A stretch of DNA of 64,000 nt from CBDIDH01 sp965277595 (GTDB lineage Bacteria > Planctomycetota > Planctomycetia > Isosphaerales > Isosphaeraceae). Below are positions 43,001 to 51,700 of this stretch, piece by piece. Location of the stretch: NCBI GenBank assembly GCA_965277595.1, contig CBDIDH010000002.1, positions 4,278,001 through 4,342,000 of the forward strand, given 5' to 3'. Position numbers and translations under genes: made by a program. The notes beneath the pieces were generated by a model. It saw only the letters and a list, made by a program, of their open reading frames with translations, did no database searches and was not told the DNA's origin. How positions within the stretch are numbered: the stretch's first letter is position 1; each line of letters starts with the position of its first letter.

Positions 43001-43467
43001 CCCGCGACAAGGAATATGCCGATCGCCGCCTCTTTCCCGGCCCGCTGGATGGCAACGGCCGTCGCAGTCTTTATATCAAGAACAACTTGATGGAATCGCC
43101 CCGGTTCCTCGCCGCCTTCGACCTTCCCGGCGGCAAGGTCGCGCGAGGCCGACGCGACCTGACGAACGTTCCCGCGCAGGCCCTCACCCTCCTGAACGAC
43201 CCGTTCGTCCATCAGCAGACCGACGTCTGGGCCGGTCGCCTTCTGGCACGCGCGGACCACTCCGCGGCTGATCGGATCGCGGCGATGTTCGAGACCGCGC
43301 TCGGCCGACCGCCGACCGCCGTCGAGCAAGATCGACTCGGCCGCGCCGTGATTGAACTGGCCGACCTGCACGGTGTCAAACCGTCTGGCGTCCTCTCCAG
43401 CCGAATCGTTTGGAGCGATCTGGCTCATGCGTTGATGAACTTCAGCGAATTTCTTTACATCCCGTGA
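40090..43467 (+). CDS. PSCyt1-DUF1549-DUF1553 (PSD1) surface protein
   Basis: A 1125-aa exported protein. Signal peptide, then a cytochrome c-like PSCyt1 domain with heme site CYQCH (Cys42, Cys45, His46), DUF1549 (about 190-400, with WARHWMDVVRFSETHGNEWNYEVHHAWRYRDY and CARCHDHKLD), a long middle region containing a carbohydrate-binding-like module, and DUF1553 (about 830-1090, NPLTARVMVNRIWHHVFGTGLVRTVDDFGHAG, EAEAVRDSILAASGRL). GGGAGGAC precedes the ATG at 40090. The architecture is hardly found outside planctomycetes and allied bacteria. It is coupled with the DUF1501 gene 24 bases downstream; the pair probably acts on extracellular polymers or in electron transfer. Confidence 0.95.
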   Translation: MRRAAACLVVIFVALLSERARADDPSLAFFEARIRPVLVEHCYQCHSADSRKLGGGLRLDSREGLRKGGESGAVIEPGKPGSSLLVKAVRYTDEALRMPPKGKLPASAVADLETWIQAGAPDPRDASARAGSTETWAEVFRRRSDWWSLKPLQKAAVPSPERASECNDPMDRFIVAGLEKQGLTPAEAADPRTLARRLSLVLTGLPLDAQRLNQFLAEWGETSTGGSASAAVVKLVDALLASPHFGERWARHWMDVVRFSETHGNEWNYEVHHAWRYRDYLVRAFNADLPYDQFIREHIAGDLLPDPRGDAIEGFNESVIGTGFYRFGEVNHDDCISLRQIGYDLADNQVDTLTKAFQATTVACARCHDHKLDAVSTADYYALLGVVRSSRMVSHDIDPPDLDAPARARLHRLKSDLRKAFAATWLGETHDFAQFMKAAQARRAGRTDLGQVDTNRLERWVAILAAESTTPDDPFDPWRSLVRAPADDRAFPENWRSLAIRIATEDHARTEFNQTRFVTLADFRKGKDAEGWQVGGLGLLDPPGRAGDFVMQHDGDVVIRSLLPAGRFTHVLSDRLNGTLRSPVLPTGRAFISFEVQGRHGSAARLVSNNCQLNYKNYQALTSDDLHWVTFSPPADRESLRTYAELMTMFDNPKFPDQLSALGGDAANYRLPWEKAAEDPRSSFGITREVLHDAPEPPKPEMSHLRRLFEGDEPRTIDDVLERYARLAEAVVLAWLDDRASDDDVRWLDAFLRRGVIGNTLSKSPEWLALVKEYRAVESALALPRVIVGVSDGGPGIRQPIFVRGDCARPGDPVPRRYLDVLSGSSSPFQAEGSGRLELADRIASAENPLTARVMVNRIWHHVFGTGLVRTVDDFGHAGEAPSHPELLDDLAARFIDDGWSVKRLIRALVLSRTFQQSARPSAEARERDPENRLLQHYPARRMEAEAVRDSILAASGRLDSRLYGMSIQPARDKEYADRRLFPGPLDGNGRRSLYIKNNLMESPRFLAAFDLPGGKVARGRRDLTNVPAQALTLLNDPFVHQQTDVWAGRLLARADHSAADRIAAMFETALGRPPTAVEQDRLGRAVIELADLHGVKPSGVLSSRIVWSDLAHALMNFSEFLYIP

Positions 43468-43491
43468 GTCCTCGCGCGGAGTGATCTTCCC

Positions 43492-44934
43492 ATGAGCACA
43501 CCACGACGCGATGAAGTCATCCAGAGCTGTCCAGGACGAGGCCCTAAACCCGTCTCGCGGAGAGAGATGCTGGCCGGAACGGCGAACGGGTTCGGACTGA
43601 TCGCGCTGGCGGGTTTGCTCGAAGAGTCGGCCGCGGAGACGGGGACCGAGGCCAATCCCAGGCCCCATTTCGCGCCGAAGGTGAAGAACGTTATCTTTTG
43701 CTTCATGGATGGTGGCGTTTCGCATGTCGATACGTTTGACCCGAAGCCCAAACTCTCGAAACTCGACGGCCAGGCGTTCACGGAGTCGAAGAACCCGACG
43801 GCGAACGTTAACCGCAAGTGGCTTGCTAGCCCCTGGACCTTTCGCGGGCATGGCGAATCGGGCACGCCGGTCAGCGATCTTTTTCCGCACACGGCGCGTT
43901 GTGTCGACGACCTGGCCGTGATCCGATCGATGAAGGCCGAATTGCCGATCCATTCCACGGGCGTCCTTTTCCTGCACACCGGGGCGAACAACGCGGGCAG
44001 GCCGAGCCTGGGATCGTGGGTGAATTATGGACTTGGAAGCGAGAACCGGAACCTGCCAGGGTTCGTGGTTTTGAGCTTTGGGGTTGTGCCTTGCGGCGGT
44101 CTTGAGGTCTTTTCCAGCGGATTTCTACCTGCGAGCCATCAGGCGACCTTACTTCAGGCCGATGGCAACCCGATCGACAACATCAAAGCGGCCGATTCCG
44201 ATGCGCGCGTTCAGCGCGCCAAGCTCGCGCTTCTCGCCGAGGAAAACGCGGCCTTTTCCCAGGCGCTGGGAGGCAACGACGCCGTGGAATCGGCGATTCG
44301 GAACCACGAGACCGCCTTTCGGATGCAGTCGCTCGTGCCCGATGTTCTGGACCTTGGCCGCGAGTCAAAAGCGACGCTACGGCTTTACGGAATTGACTCC
44401 GATGTTCCTTCGAAACGGCTTTACGGCATCCAGTGTTTGCGGGCGCGTCGGTTGATCGAGTCGGGCGTTCGGTTCGTGGAGATCAGTTGTCCGCCAGGGG
44501 CCTCGAATGGAACCTGGGACCAGCATGGCGACCTCAAAAAAGGACACGAAAAGAACGCTCTCGACACCGATCAGGCGATCGCCGGCCTGATTCTTGACCT
44601 GAAATCACGGGGGCTCTTTGAAGAAACCCTGATCGTCTGGGCCGGTGAGTTCGGCCGGACCCCCCACTCGACCGGCCGTGACGGACGCGATCATCATCCC
44701 GAAGGCTTCACCGTCTGGCTTGCCGGCGGCGGGGTCAAGGGGGGGACTATTCATGGCGCGACCGATGAACTCGGCATGCACGCCGTTGAGGACGTCTGCA
44801 CGGTCCACGACCTCCACGCCACGATTCTCCATCTCCTGGGTCTCGACCATGAGCGCCTGACGTATCGGTTCAGCGGCCGGGACTTCCGGCTTACCGATGT
44901 CTCGGGACAGGTGATTCGACCCATTCTGGCATGA
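43492..44934 (+). CDS. DUF1501 protein, Tat-exported
   Basis: A 480-aa protein with a twin-arginine-like signal (SRREMLAGTANGFGLIALAGLL). The DUF1501 family has the alkaline phosphatase/sulfatase fold: NVIFCFMDGGVSHVDTFDPKP, GTWDQHGDLKKGHEKN, LIVWAGEFGRTPHS and DGRDHHPEGFTVWLAGGGVKGG hold its metal ligands. The function is not experimentally settled. It is the usual partner of PSCyt1-DUF1549-DUF1553 proteins and is encoded right after one here. Confidence 0.93.
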   Translation: MSTPRRDEVIQSCPGRGPKPVSRREMLAGTANGFGLIALAGLLEESAAETGTEANPRPHFAPKVKNVIFCFMDGGVSHVDTFDPKPKLSKLDGQAFTESKNPTANVNRKWLASPWTFRGHGESGTPVSDLFPHTARCVDDLAVIRSMKAELPIHSTGVLFLHTGANNAGRPSLGSWVNYGLGSENRNLPGFVVLSFGVVPCGGLEVFSSGFLPASHQATLLQADGNPIDNIKAADSDARVQRAKLALLAEENAAFSQALGGNDAVESAIRNHETAFRMQSLVPDVLDLGRESKATLRLYGIDSDVPSKRLYGIQCLRARRLIESGVRFVEISCPPGASNGTWDQHGDLKKGHEKNALDTDQAIAGLILDLKSRGLFEETLIVWAGEFGRTPHSTGRDGRDHHPEGFTVWLAGGGVKGGTIHGATDELGMHAVEDVCTVHDLHATILHLLGLDHERLTYRFSGRDFRLTDVSGQVIRPILA

Positions 44935-45027
44935 CAACCGGCGCGGATCGATCGGCGCGGGGTGGCCCTCGTTTTCTCCACGTTTTGCTTCGGTCGTCGG
45001 TCATGACCGTGAAGGACAGAGCCGAGT

Positions 45028-45789
45028 TCAGAGCCGTTCGGTCCAGGCAGAGTCGCCAAATTTTTCAAGGACGAGCCGGGCGATGAGATCGTCGGGAAGT
45101 ATCAGAGGTTCAGAGACCGTGGGATCAGCCGGCCAGGCGGACTTGACCGCGGAAAGAAGATCGGCGCGGCAAAGATTCAGATGGGCCAGAAAGTCGTCGT
45201 GCGAACGCCCCGCGCGGTAATCGGGCTGACGGCGGGGCAGGCGGGTGTAGCGGGCAATCGTGGCGATCGGCAGGTCGTAAAGGATGCTCGTGTGGACGAG
45301 AAAGTTGCGGCGAAGCCTGCGCTGGGCACTGCCGGCAAACTTGCGATCGTTCAGGGTCAGGTCGCCCAGACCGCGAACCTCGACGGCCGGCCCGAAGCGG
45401 CGGATCGTTCGGGCGAGGCGATCGAGGACATAAGAATGCGCCGTGTCGACGGCGTTCAAACCCGGGGCGGCATCGATCGGCAAGACGAGCGTGACATTCA
45501 AGGTGCCCGGTCCGACGACGACGGTCCCGCCACCGCTCGATCGCCGGGCAATCGCGATTCCTTCGGCCCGGCAAAGGGAACGATCCACGTCCTCGGCCAA
45601 TCGCCCCGAGGCGCCGAGGACAACGGCCAGCGAGGTCGGCTCCCAGATGCGAAGGACCGGACCAAGGCCCCTTTCCTCGGCACCGACGAGCAAAGCCTCG
45701 TCGATCGCCAGGTTGGTCTCGATCCGATCCGCAGTGAGGAAGAGATGCCGGAGCCCCGGGATGGACGGTTCGTCGGCGTTCGATGTCAC
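45028..45789 (-). CDS. Lipoate-protein ligase A-like protein
   Basis: A 253-aa member of the BPL/LplA/LipB family. NLAIDEALLVGAEE, LRIWEPTSLAVVLGASGRLAEDV, AIARRSSGGGTVVVGPGTLNVTLVL and GDLTLNDRKFAGSAQRRLRRNFLVHTSIL match the LplA catalytic domain, with the lysine in DRKFAGSAQ that contacts lipoyl-AMP. The C-terminal accessory domain of LplA is missing, so octanoyltransferase or transfer from a protein donor are possible alternatives. Convergent with DUF1501 and followed on the same strand by the cytochrome gene upstream of it (62 bases). Confidence 0.85.
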   Translation of the reverse strand: MTSNADEPSIPGLRHLFLTADRIETNLAIDEALLVGAEERGLGPVLRIWEPTSLAVVLGASGRLAEDVDRSLCRAEGIAIARRSSGGGTVVVGPGTLNVTLVLPIDAAPGLNAVDTAHSYVLDRLARTIRRFGPAVEVRGLGDLTLNDRKFAGSAQRRLRRNFLVHTSILYDLPIATIARYTRLPRRQPDYRAGRSHDDFLAHLNLCRADLLSAVKSAWPADPTVSEPLILPDDLIARLVLEKFGDSAWTERL

Positions 45790-45851
45790 GTCGGCGTCGG
45801 GCTCCGGGCGAGGATGCCGCGATCAATCGGCAAGAGCCGGGCTGTCAATCG

Positions 45852-46295
45852 TCAATCGTCTTCTTTGCGGAAGACGTCGTGGCAGGCGGTGCAGCTCGCG
45901 GCGACCGGAGCATAGGCTTTCTTGGCCTTTTCCAGGTCCTTCAGGTCGGCCGTGATACCGGTAACCTCGCCCTTGTAGGTCTCGGTCTTGGCGATGAAGT
46001 CGTCGGCGAGCTTCTGCCAGTCGGCGAGGGGCTTCTTGGCCTTGTCGGCCGAATCCTTCATGTCGCGCGACTGCTTGCCCAGCTCGATCAGAGCCTCGGC
46101 ATTCGTGGAGAGGTCCTGGAACGACTTCTTGTAGGCGACGGGGGTGCGTGTCGCCTTCTTGATGGCGGAACTCTTGGCGTTGACCTTCTCCATGAGCTGG
46201 TGCATCGGCGACTTTTCGTCCGCCAGGGCCAGTCCAGCGGCGGTCAGGGTGACCGCGGTCACGACGGCGGCGAGGGTCGTCCACTTGCGCGACAT
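45852..46295 (-). CDS. Small periplasmic cytochrome c (class II-like)
   Basis: A 147-aa protein with a signal peptide (TLAAVVTAVTLTAAGLALADE) and a helical body whose only heme motif, CTACH (Cys135, Cys138, His139), is near the C-terminus. This layout is that of class II cytochromes c (cytochrome c' and relatives). It would carry electrons in the periplasm or bind small gases. AGGAG precedes the ATG at 46295. Confidence 0.88.
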   Translation of the reverse strand: MSRKWTTLAAVVTAVTLTAAGLALADEKSPMHQLMEKVNAKSSAIKKATRTPVAYKKSFQDLSTNAEALIELGKQSRDMKDSADKAKKPLADWQKLADDFIAKTETYKGEVTGITADLKDLEKAKKAYAPVAASCTACHDVFRKEDD

Positions 46296-46699
46296 AACTC
46301 GTACTCTCCTGGGTGCTTGGGTTGGCTCTTCCGGGGCGACCCTTTCGTCTGGTTGGCCCGGTCCCTTCAAGGAAGGCTCTAAGATAGCCCTCGGTCCAGG
46401 GCCGATCAAGCCGCCAGAGGGGCCGCCCTCGGCCATTTCCCGCGCAAAGAGGACCGAGGACCGTCTTGAGCGTCGAGAAATTTTCGGCCTTCGGCTCATC
46501 GTCCCTGGCCAAGCCGGAACAGTCCCAAAACGGCGGAAATGTCGAGAACCCAAACGAGGAAACCAAGCGATCGAAGCGAGACGCCGTTTCCTGAGCGTGG
46601 GCCTGTCCCTCAAGGAGCCCGGACAGTGGTAGAATGAAAGTTCCACGAGAGCACGCCGTGAACCCAGGGTTCTGATCCGTGACGCGTACCGGACTTCCC
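46296..46699. other. Spacer between cytochrome and purM genes
   Basis: These 404 bases hold no supported gene. TAGAAT at 46630-46635 could be a -10 box for purM but no good -35 box lies 17 bases upstream. Long frames across this region on the minus strand are unsupported extensions of the cytochrome gene. Confidence 0.4.
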
Positions 46700-47773
46700 A
46701 TGACCGAGCCCGAGCCGATTGATTACAAGTCCGCGGGAGTCGACCTCGACACGTACGAGGAGACGATGGCCCAGCTCCCGCCGCTCTTGAAGCGGACGTA
46801 CACTCCGCGCGTGCTTGACTGGCCGGGGGGCTTCGCGGGCCTCTTCCGGCTCGACGACCAGATCGGCCTGCTGTCGAGGCGGTATCGCGACCCGGTGCTC
46901 GTGGCCTCGACCGATGGCGTCGGCACGAAGTTGAAGCTGGCCTTCGCCACGGGACGACACGCGACGGTCGGCATCGACCTGGTGGCGATGTCGGTCAACG
47001 ACTGCCTCTGCGCCGGGGCCGAGCCCCTGATCTTCCTTGACTACGTGGCGATGAGCCGCGACGACCCGGGTTTGACCCGCGAGGTCGTCAAGGGGATCAG
47101 CGACGGCTGCGTCGACGCCGAATGCGCCCTGCTCGGTGGCGAAACGGCGATCTTGCCTGAGTTTTACCAGAAGGGCGAATATGACCTCGCCGGCTTCTGC
47201 GTGGGTGTCGTTGAGCGAAAACAGGTGCTTGACGGCTCGGCGATTCGCGAGGGAGACAAGGTGATCGGCCTCGCCAGTTCGGGCCTGCACTCGAACGGGT
47301 ATAGCCTGGCCCGGAAGATCGCCTTTGACCACGCCGGTTTGCAGGCCGATTCTCAGGTCGAGGCGCTCGGCCGGACAGTCGCCGACGAGTTCCTGGAGCC
47401 GACCCGCATTTACGTTCGCGCGGTCAAGACGGTTTACCGTCATTATCGGGTCAAGAAGACCGTCCACGGGATCGCGCACATCACGGGGGGGGGCCTGATC
47501 GACAATCCCCCGCGCGTGCTTCCCGAGGGCCTGGCCATTCGCCTGCATCGGGGTTCCTGGGACGTGCCCCCGGTCTTTCCCTGGCTTCAAGCGCTCGGCC
47601 GGGTTCCCGATGACGAGATGTTCCGCGTCTTCAACATGGGCATCGGCCTCGTCCTGATCGTCGCCGAGTATTACGCCGAGGCCATCGCGCGTTACCTCAA
47701 GAACGAGGTCAAGGTTCCCTCGTGGGTCATCGGCGAGGTTGTCTCGGGCGACAGGAACGTGATCTGGGCGTGA
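46700..47773 (+). CDS. purM: Phosphoribosylformylglycinamidine cyclo-ligase
   Basis: A 357-aa AIR synthase, fifth step of purine synthesis (closes the imidazole ring using ATP). YKSAGVDLDTYEE is the family N-terminus, STDGVGTKLKLA and GIDLVAMSVND the ATP/Mg site, GCALLGGETA and FNMGIG conserved loops, and HITGGGLIDNPPRVLP the substrate loop. ATG at 46700 is taken as start; a GTG at 46679 adds seven residues and has only AGGG upstream. Length is normal. It stands alone without other pur genes. Confidence 0.95.
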   Translation: MTEPEPIDYKSAGVDLDTYEETMAQLPPLLKRTYTPRVLDWPGGFAGLFRLDDQIGLLSRRYRDPVLVASTDGVGTKLKLAFATGRHATVGIDLVAMSVNDCLCAGAEPLIFLDYVAMSRDDPGLTREVVKGISDGCVDAECALLGGETAILPEFYQKGEYDLAGFCVGVVERKQVLDGSAIREGDKVIGLASSGLHSNGYSLARKIAFDHAGLQADSQVEALGRTVADEFLEPTRIYVRAVKTVYRHYRVKKTVHGIAHITGGGLIDNPPRVLPEGLAIRLHRGSWDVPPVFPWLQALGRVPDDEMFRVFNMGIGLVLIVAEYYAEAIARYLKNEVKVPSWVIGEVVSGDRNVIWA

Positions 47774-47806
47774 CTTGAAACAAACGTTCGCGGGAGGGCC
47801 TCTCCG

Positions 47807-48415
47807 ATGGCGACAGCGGAAACGACGATCGAGCCGAAACGGCTGACGCTCGCCGAATACGACGCGATGGTCCGCGACGGGCGGTTTTCCAGCGAGGAGC
47901 GTCACGAGTTGCTCGACGGCCTACTGGTAAAAACTATGACGAAGGGACCAAGACACATCGCGATCTCACACCGCATCTACAATTCTCTGCTTCGGAATCT
48001 CCCCGGAGCATGGCACCCGCGAATTGAAGCCGTTGCGGGACTTCCCACGGGTCCCGTTCAGGATGCCCCGAGCCGGCCCGAACCCGACGTGATGATCCTC
48101 AAGGGCGTCGAGGGCACTTTTGATGACCGCCATCCGATGCCTGAGGAGATCGCGCTGGTCGTGGAAGTCTCGTCCGACCGTCGGCGTCTTTTCGAGGATC
48201 GGAAAGGGCTGACCCGATACGCCTACAATCACATTCCTTGCGTCTGGATCGTGAACCTCGTCGCCAACCTGATCGAGATTTATACGAATCCGACCGGCCC
48301 CGGAGACGATGCCGTCTACGAAGGAATCAGTGTCAGGCGCCCCGGAGAAAGGATCACGGAGCCGCTTGAAGCCGGTCAGGATATCGACCTTGATGTGAGC
48401 GCGTTACTCAGATGA
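47807..48415 (+). CDS. Uma2-family (DUF820) putative endonuclease, second copy
   Basis: A 202-aa PD-(D/E)XK protein with LTLAEYDAMVRDGRFSSEERHELLDGLLV, RPEPDVMILKG (PD), ALVVEVSSDR (E-x-S) and LTRYAYNHIPCVWIVNLV. It differs clearly from the copy at 21395 and is closer to the typical cyanobacterial/planctomycete form. GGGAGG lies upstream of the ATG. It follows purM by 33 bases on the same strand, possibly in one transcript. Function unknown. Confidence 0.9.
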   Translation: MATAETTIEPKRLTLAEYDAMVRDGRFSSEERHELLDGLLVKTMTKGPRHIAISHRIYNSLLRNLPGAWHPRIEAVAGLPTGPVQDAPSRPEPDVMILKGVEGTFDDRHPMPEEIALVVEVSSDRRRLFEDRKGLTRYAYNHIPCVWIVNLVANLIEIYTNPTGPGDDAVYEGISVRRPGERITEPLEAGQDIDLDVSALLR

Positions 48416-48726
48416 GACGGTGACCGACGATCCGAGTCAAATCCAGGGAAGTCACGATCAATTCCCCCTTTTGCCTCCAAATGGTTTCGTTTTCGCAAAA
48501 GTCGATCTGTATGTACCGAGAGAAAAGAAACGAAGAATTTGTTCGCAAGCATGCTTGCCTGACAAATGACCGAGGGGTACGATCATCGCATGCCCTTCGC
48601 ATTTCTTCCGCATGCTGAGGGGGGAAATCGCCGGGACGCGTGGCGGGCGCTGACGGCCGGGGGCGACCGGGCGTATAATCCGTAGACTTCGCGGTGAGGG
48701 TTCACTTCCCAAGGAGCAACGACGCC
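48416..48726. other. Spacer upstream of the giant repeat protein
   Basis: These 311 bases hold no supported gene. The first 180 are A+T-richer than the rest. The word GCATGC appears three times near 48559 and 48590-48615. A promoter-like pair lies at the right end and is listed separately. Confidence 0.4.
48650..48679 (+). promoter_or_regulatory. Predicted promoter of the giant repeat protein gene
   Basis: CTGACG at 48650-48655 and a perfect TATAAT at 48674-48679, 18 bases apart, lie 48 bases upstream of the ATG at 48727. The -35 box is weak and the -10 box is perfect. Confidence 0.45.
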
Positions 48727-51700
48727 ATGGCCCTGGGCACCCAACCGGTCGGCAAGCTGCTGGACTACGAGCAGTACATCGATCACCAGATCGAGCGCAC
48801 TCGGGCTCGAATCAAGATGACCGACGTGCTGACCGCCTGCCTGATCCTGGCGACGGCGGCCCTCGGCGTTCTCTTTCTTGAGGTTGTGCTCGATCACCTC
48901 GTGGGCCTCCCCTTCTGGGTCCGAGGCGCCGTGCTCTGGGTCAGTCTCGCGTGGGGCCTTGCCTATGCGGCGGTCCGGGTCGTCCTTCCGCTCGTGAGCC
49001 GGGTCAATGGCCTCTACGCGGCGAAGACGATCGAAGGGTCCGACCCAACCTTCAAGAACAGCCTGCTCAACTACCTGACCTTGAAGCGGCATCGCGACGA
49101 CATTTCGCGGTCCTTTCTCGCCGCGGTCGAGTCCAGGGCGGTCAAGGATCTGACCCGTGTCGAGATCGATACGGTCGTCGATCAGCGCGGGCTTTTGCAG
49201 ATGTTCTATGCGCTCGCGGCGGTCGTCGTCATCTTCTGCTTGTACTCGGCGCTGACACCCAAGAGCATTCTTGACTCGGTCCGTCGCGCCTTGATTCAAG
49301 ACGTCGTCCGACCAACGAACACCCGGCTCGTGGGCATCAAGCCGGGCGATAACAAGGAGTTAAGCCAGGTCGTCTCAGGCTCGAACGTTCCCTTCATGGT
49401 GGAGATACAGGGGACACGCCCCAGCCGGGTCGTCTTGCACTATAGCGTCGACGGCGGCAAGTACTTCATGACCTCGGAGTTGGTTCCAGGCAACTTTTAT
49501 GACCCCTGGCAAACCACTCTTCGCGACGTCCGCCAGAGCCTTGACTATTACCTGACCGGCGGCGATGCCGAGTCGCTTCGCTACCACCTCAAGGTCTTGC
49601 CCGCGCCAATGGTCACGGCGGTGAACGTTGACTACGAGTTTCCGACCTATACCGGCGTCGCGCCCCGAAAAGACGTCGAGGGGGGCGAGATCGAGGCCAT
49701 TGAGGGAACCCGGGTCACCGTCAAGGCGCGCACGAATGAGCCGGCCGTTTCGGGATACCTCGCCTTTAACAAGGGGCGCGAGGACAAGAACCCGCGCATG
49801 GAGGTTTCGGAGACCGACCCGAGGCTTCTCATAGGTCGGTTTGAGGTCAGGGAGTCGGGCACGTACTCGATCAAGTTCAAGACGACCGGCGGCCAGGTGA
49901 ACCCCGACCCGGTCGTTTACGACATCAAGGCGATCCCCGACAAGGCCCCCAGTGAGGTTGCCTTCCTCCGCCCGGATCGGCCCGAGATCACCGTTCCGAG
50001 CAACGTTCAGGTTCCGCTCCTGATGACCGCGACCGACGATTTCGGCATCAAGGAAGCGCTTCTGAGTGTCCGCCAGGGGAACGAGACGCTTTACTCGGTC
50101 AACCTCCTTGAGAACCAGAAGCCCGCGCGCCGGTTCAAGGGGACGTTCACGATCGACCTCGCCGAGAAGAAGGTCAAGCCCGGCTCGCAGGTCGAGTACG
50201 TCCTGACCGTCCGCGACACCAAGGAGCCAATCCCGAACCGGGGCGAGTCCACCCGCCAGATCATCAAGGTCGGCGAACCGGTGAAAGACGAGGAACGCCA
50301 GGCCCAGAACGAGCATGCCCGCAAGGACGAGCAGGAGGCCGAGAAGCAACTTCCCGAAGAACCCTCCGCCGCGAGCGTTGACGAGTCTCCTGCCCCCGCC
50401 GACGACAAGGCCGCGGCCGACCGCGACCCCCAGGCCAACGGCAATCCCAACGCGAACGACCGCGCGAATGCCCCCCAGCCCAAGGACTCCGGCCGCGCTG
50501 ATTCTCCCGACGAGCAGGCCGGCAACTCCGAGCCTCCGGCCCTTCCGCCCGACAAGCTCGCCAAGCTCGAGGAGATGCTGAACCGTCAGGCTCGCCAGCA
50601 GCCTCAGCAAGCCCCGAGGAGTAACGGCGCCCAGTCGCCGCGAACCAATTCCGGCTCAGCGACTCAGGCCAACACCCCCTCGGGCGGCAAGACCCAGACC
50701 AATCCCGCCGCTCGGAATCAGCCTCCCTCGCAACCTCAGACCGACCCCGCTTCGCAAGGCAACTCCGTCCCGCCCGCCGCGACGACTCCGCCATCGGACA
50801 ACAGCGCCCCTCCGCCCCCGGGCAACCCCGGCGTCAACAATCCCGCGGATAATGTCTCTCGAGCGAATGAGGCGAACCCGTCTCAGGCTCCGAACCCCAA
50901 CGCTAACAGCCCTTCGCAGCCGAATCGAGCCGCACCGTCCCCGAACCAACCCGGTTCGACGCCCTCTCGCACGAATTCATCCTCCCCGGCCTCGCCCTCG
51001 AACCCGAACAAAGACACTTCGCGCCCGCCCGATCCGTCTGCCACCATGCCTCAACCGGCCAACCCCCAGCCCAACACGCAAAACGGCAAGCAAGGCGATC
51101 AAACGCAGCAGAATCCGCAAGCCGGCAAGTCGGGCGATCAAACGCAGAATCCGCGGGGCGGCAAACAAGGCGATCCATCTCAGAATCCGCAAGCTGGCAA
51201 GCCGGGCGATCAAACCCAGCAGAACGCACCGAGCCCTGCGAACCAAAAGGGTGATCAGCAACAGAATCCGCAAGCCAGTAAGCCGGGCGATGCGCAGCAG
51301 CAGAATCCGCAAGCCGGCAAGCAGGGCGATCCGCAGCAGCAAAACCCGCAAGCCGGCAAGCAGGGCGATCAAACGCAGCAGAACGCCTCGAACTCGATGA
51401 ACCAAAAGGGTGATCAGCCGCAAGCCGGCAAGCCGGGCGATCAAACGCAGCAAAACCCCCAAGCTGGTAAGCCGGGCGATCAAACGCAGCAGAATCCGCA
51501 AGCCGGCAAGCCGGGCGATCAAACGCAGCAGAATCCGCAAGCCGGCAAGCCGGGCGATCCGCAGCAGCAGAATCCGCAAGCCGGCAAGCCGGGCGATGCG
51601 CAGCAGCAGAATCCGCAAGCCGGCAAGCCGGGCGATCAAACCCAGCAGAACGCCCCGAGCCCTGCGAACCAAAAGGGTGATCAGCAACAGAATCCGCAAG

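Noticed and set aside
41983..43977. 664-codon minus-strand frame opposite the PSD1 and DUF1501 genes
   Set aside because: It crosses the junction of two well-supported genes, has R/G/V-rich composition of antisense shadows and no domain.
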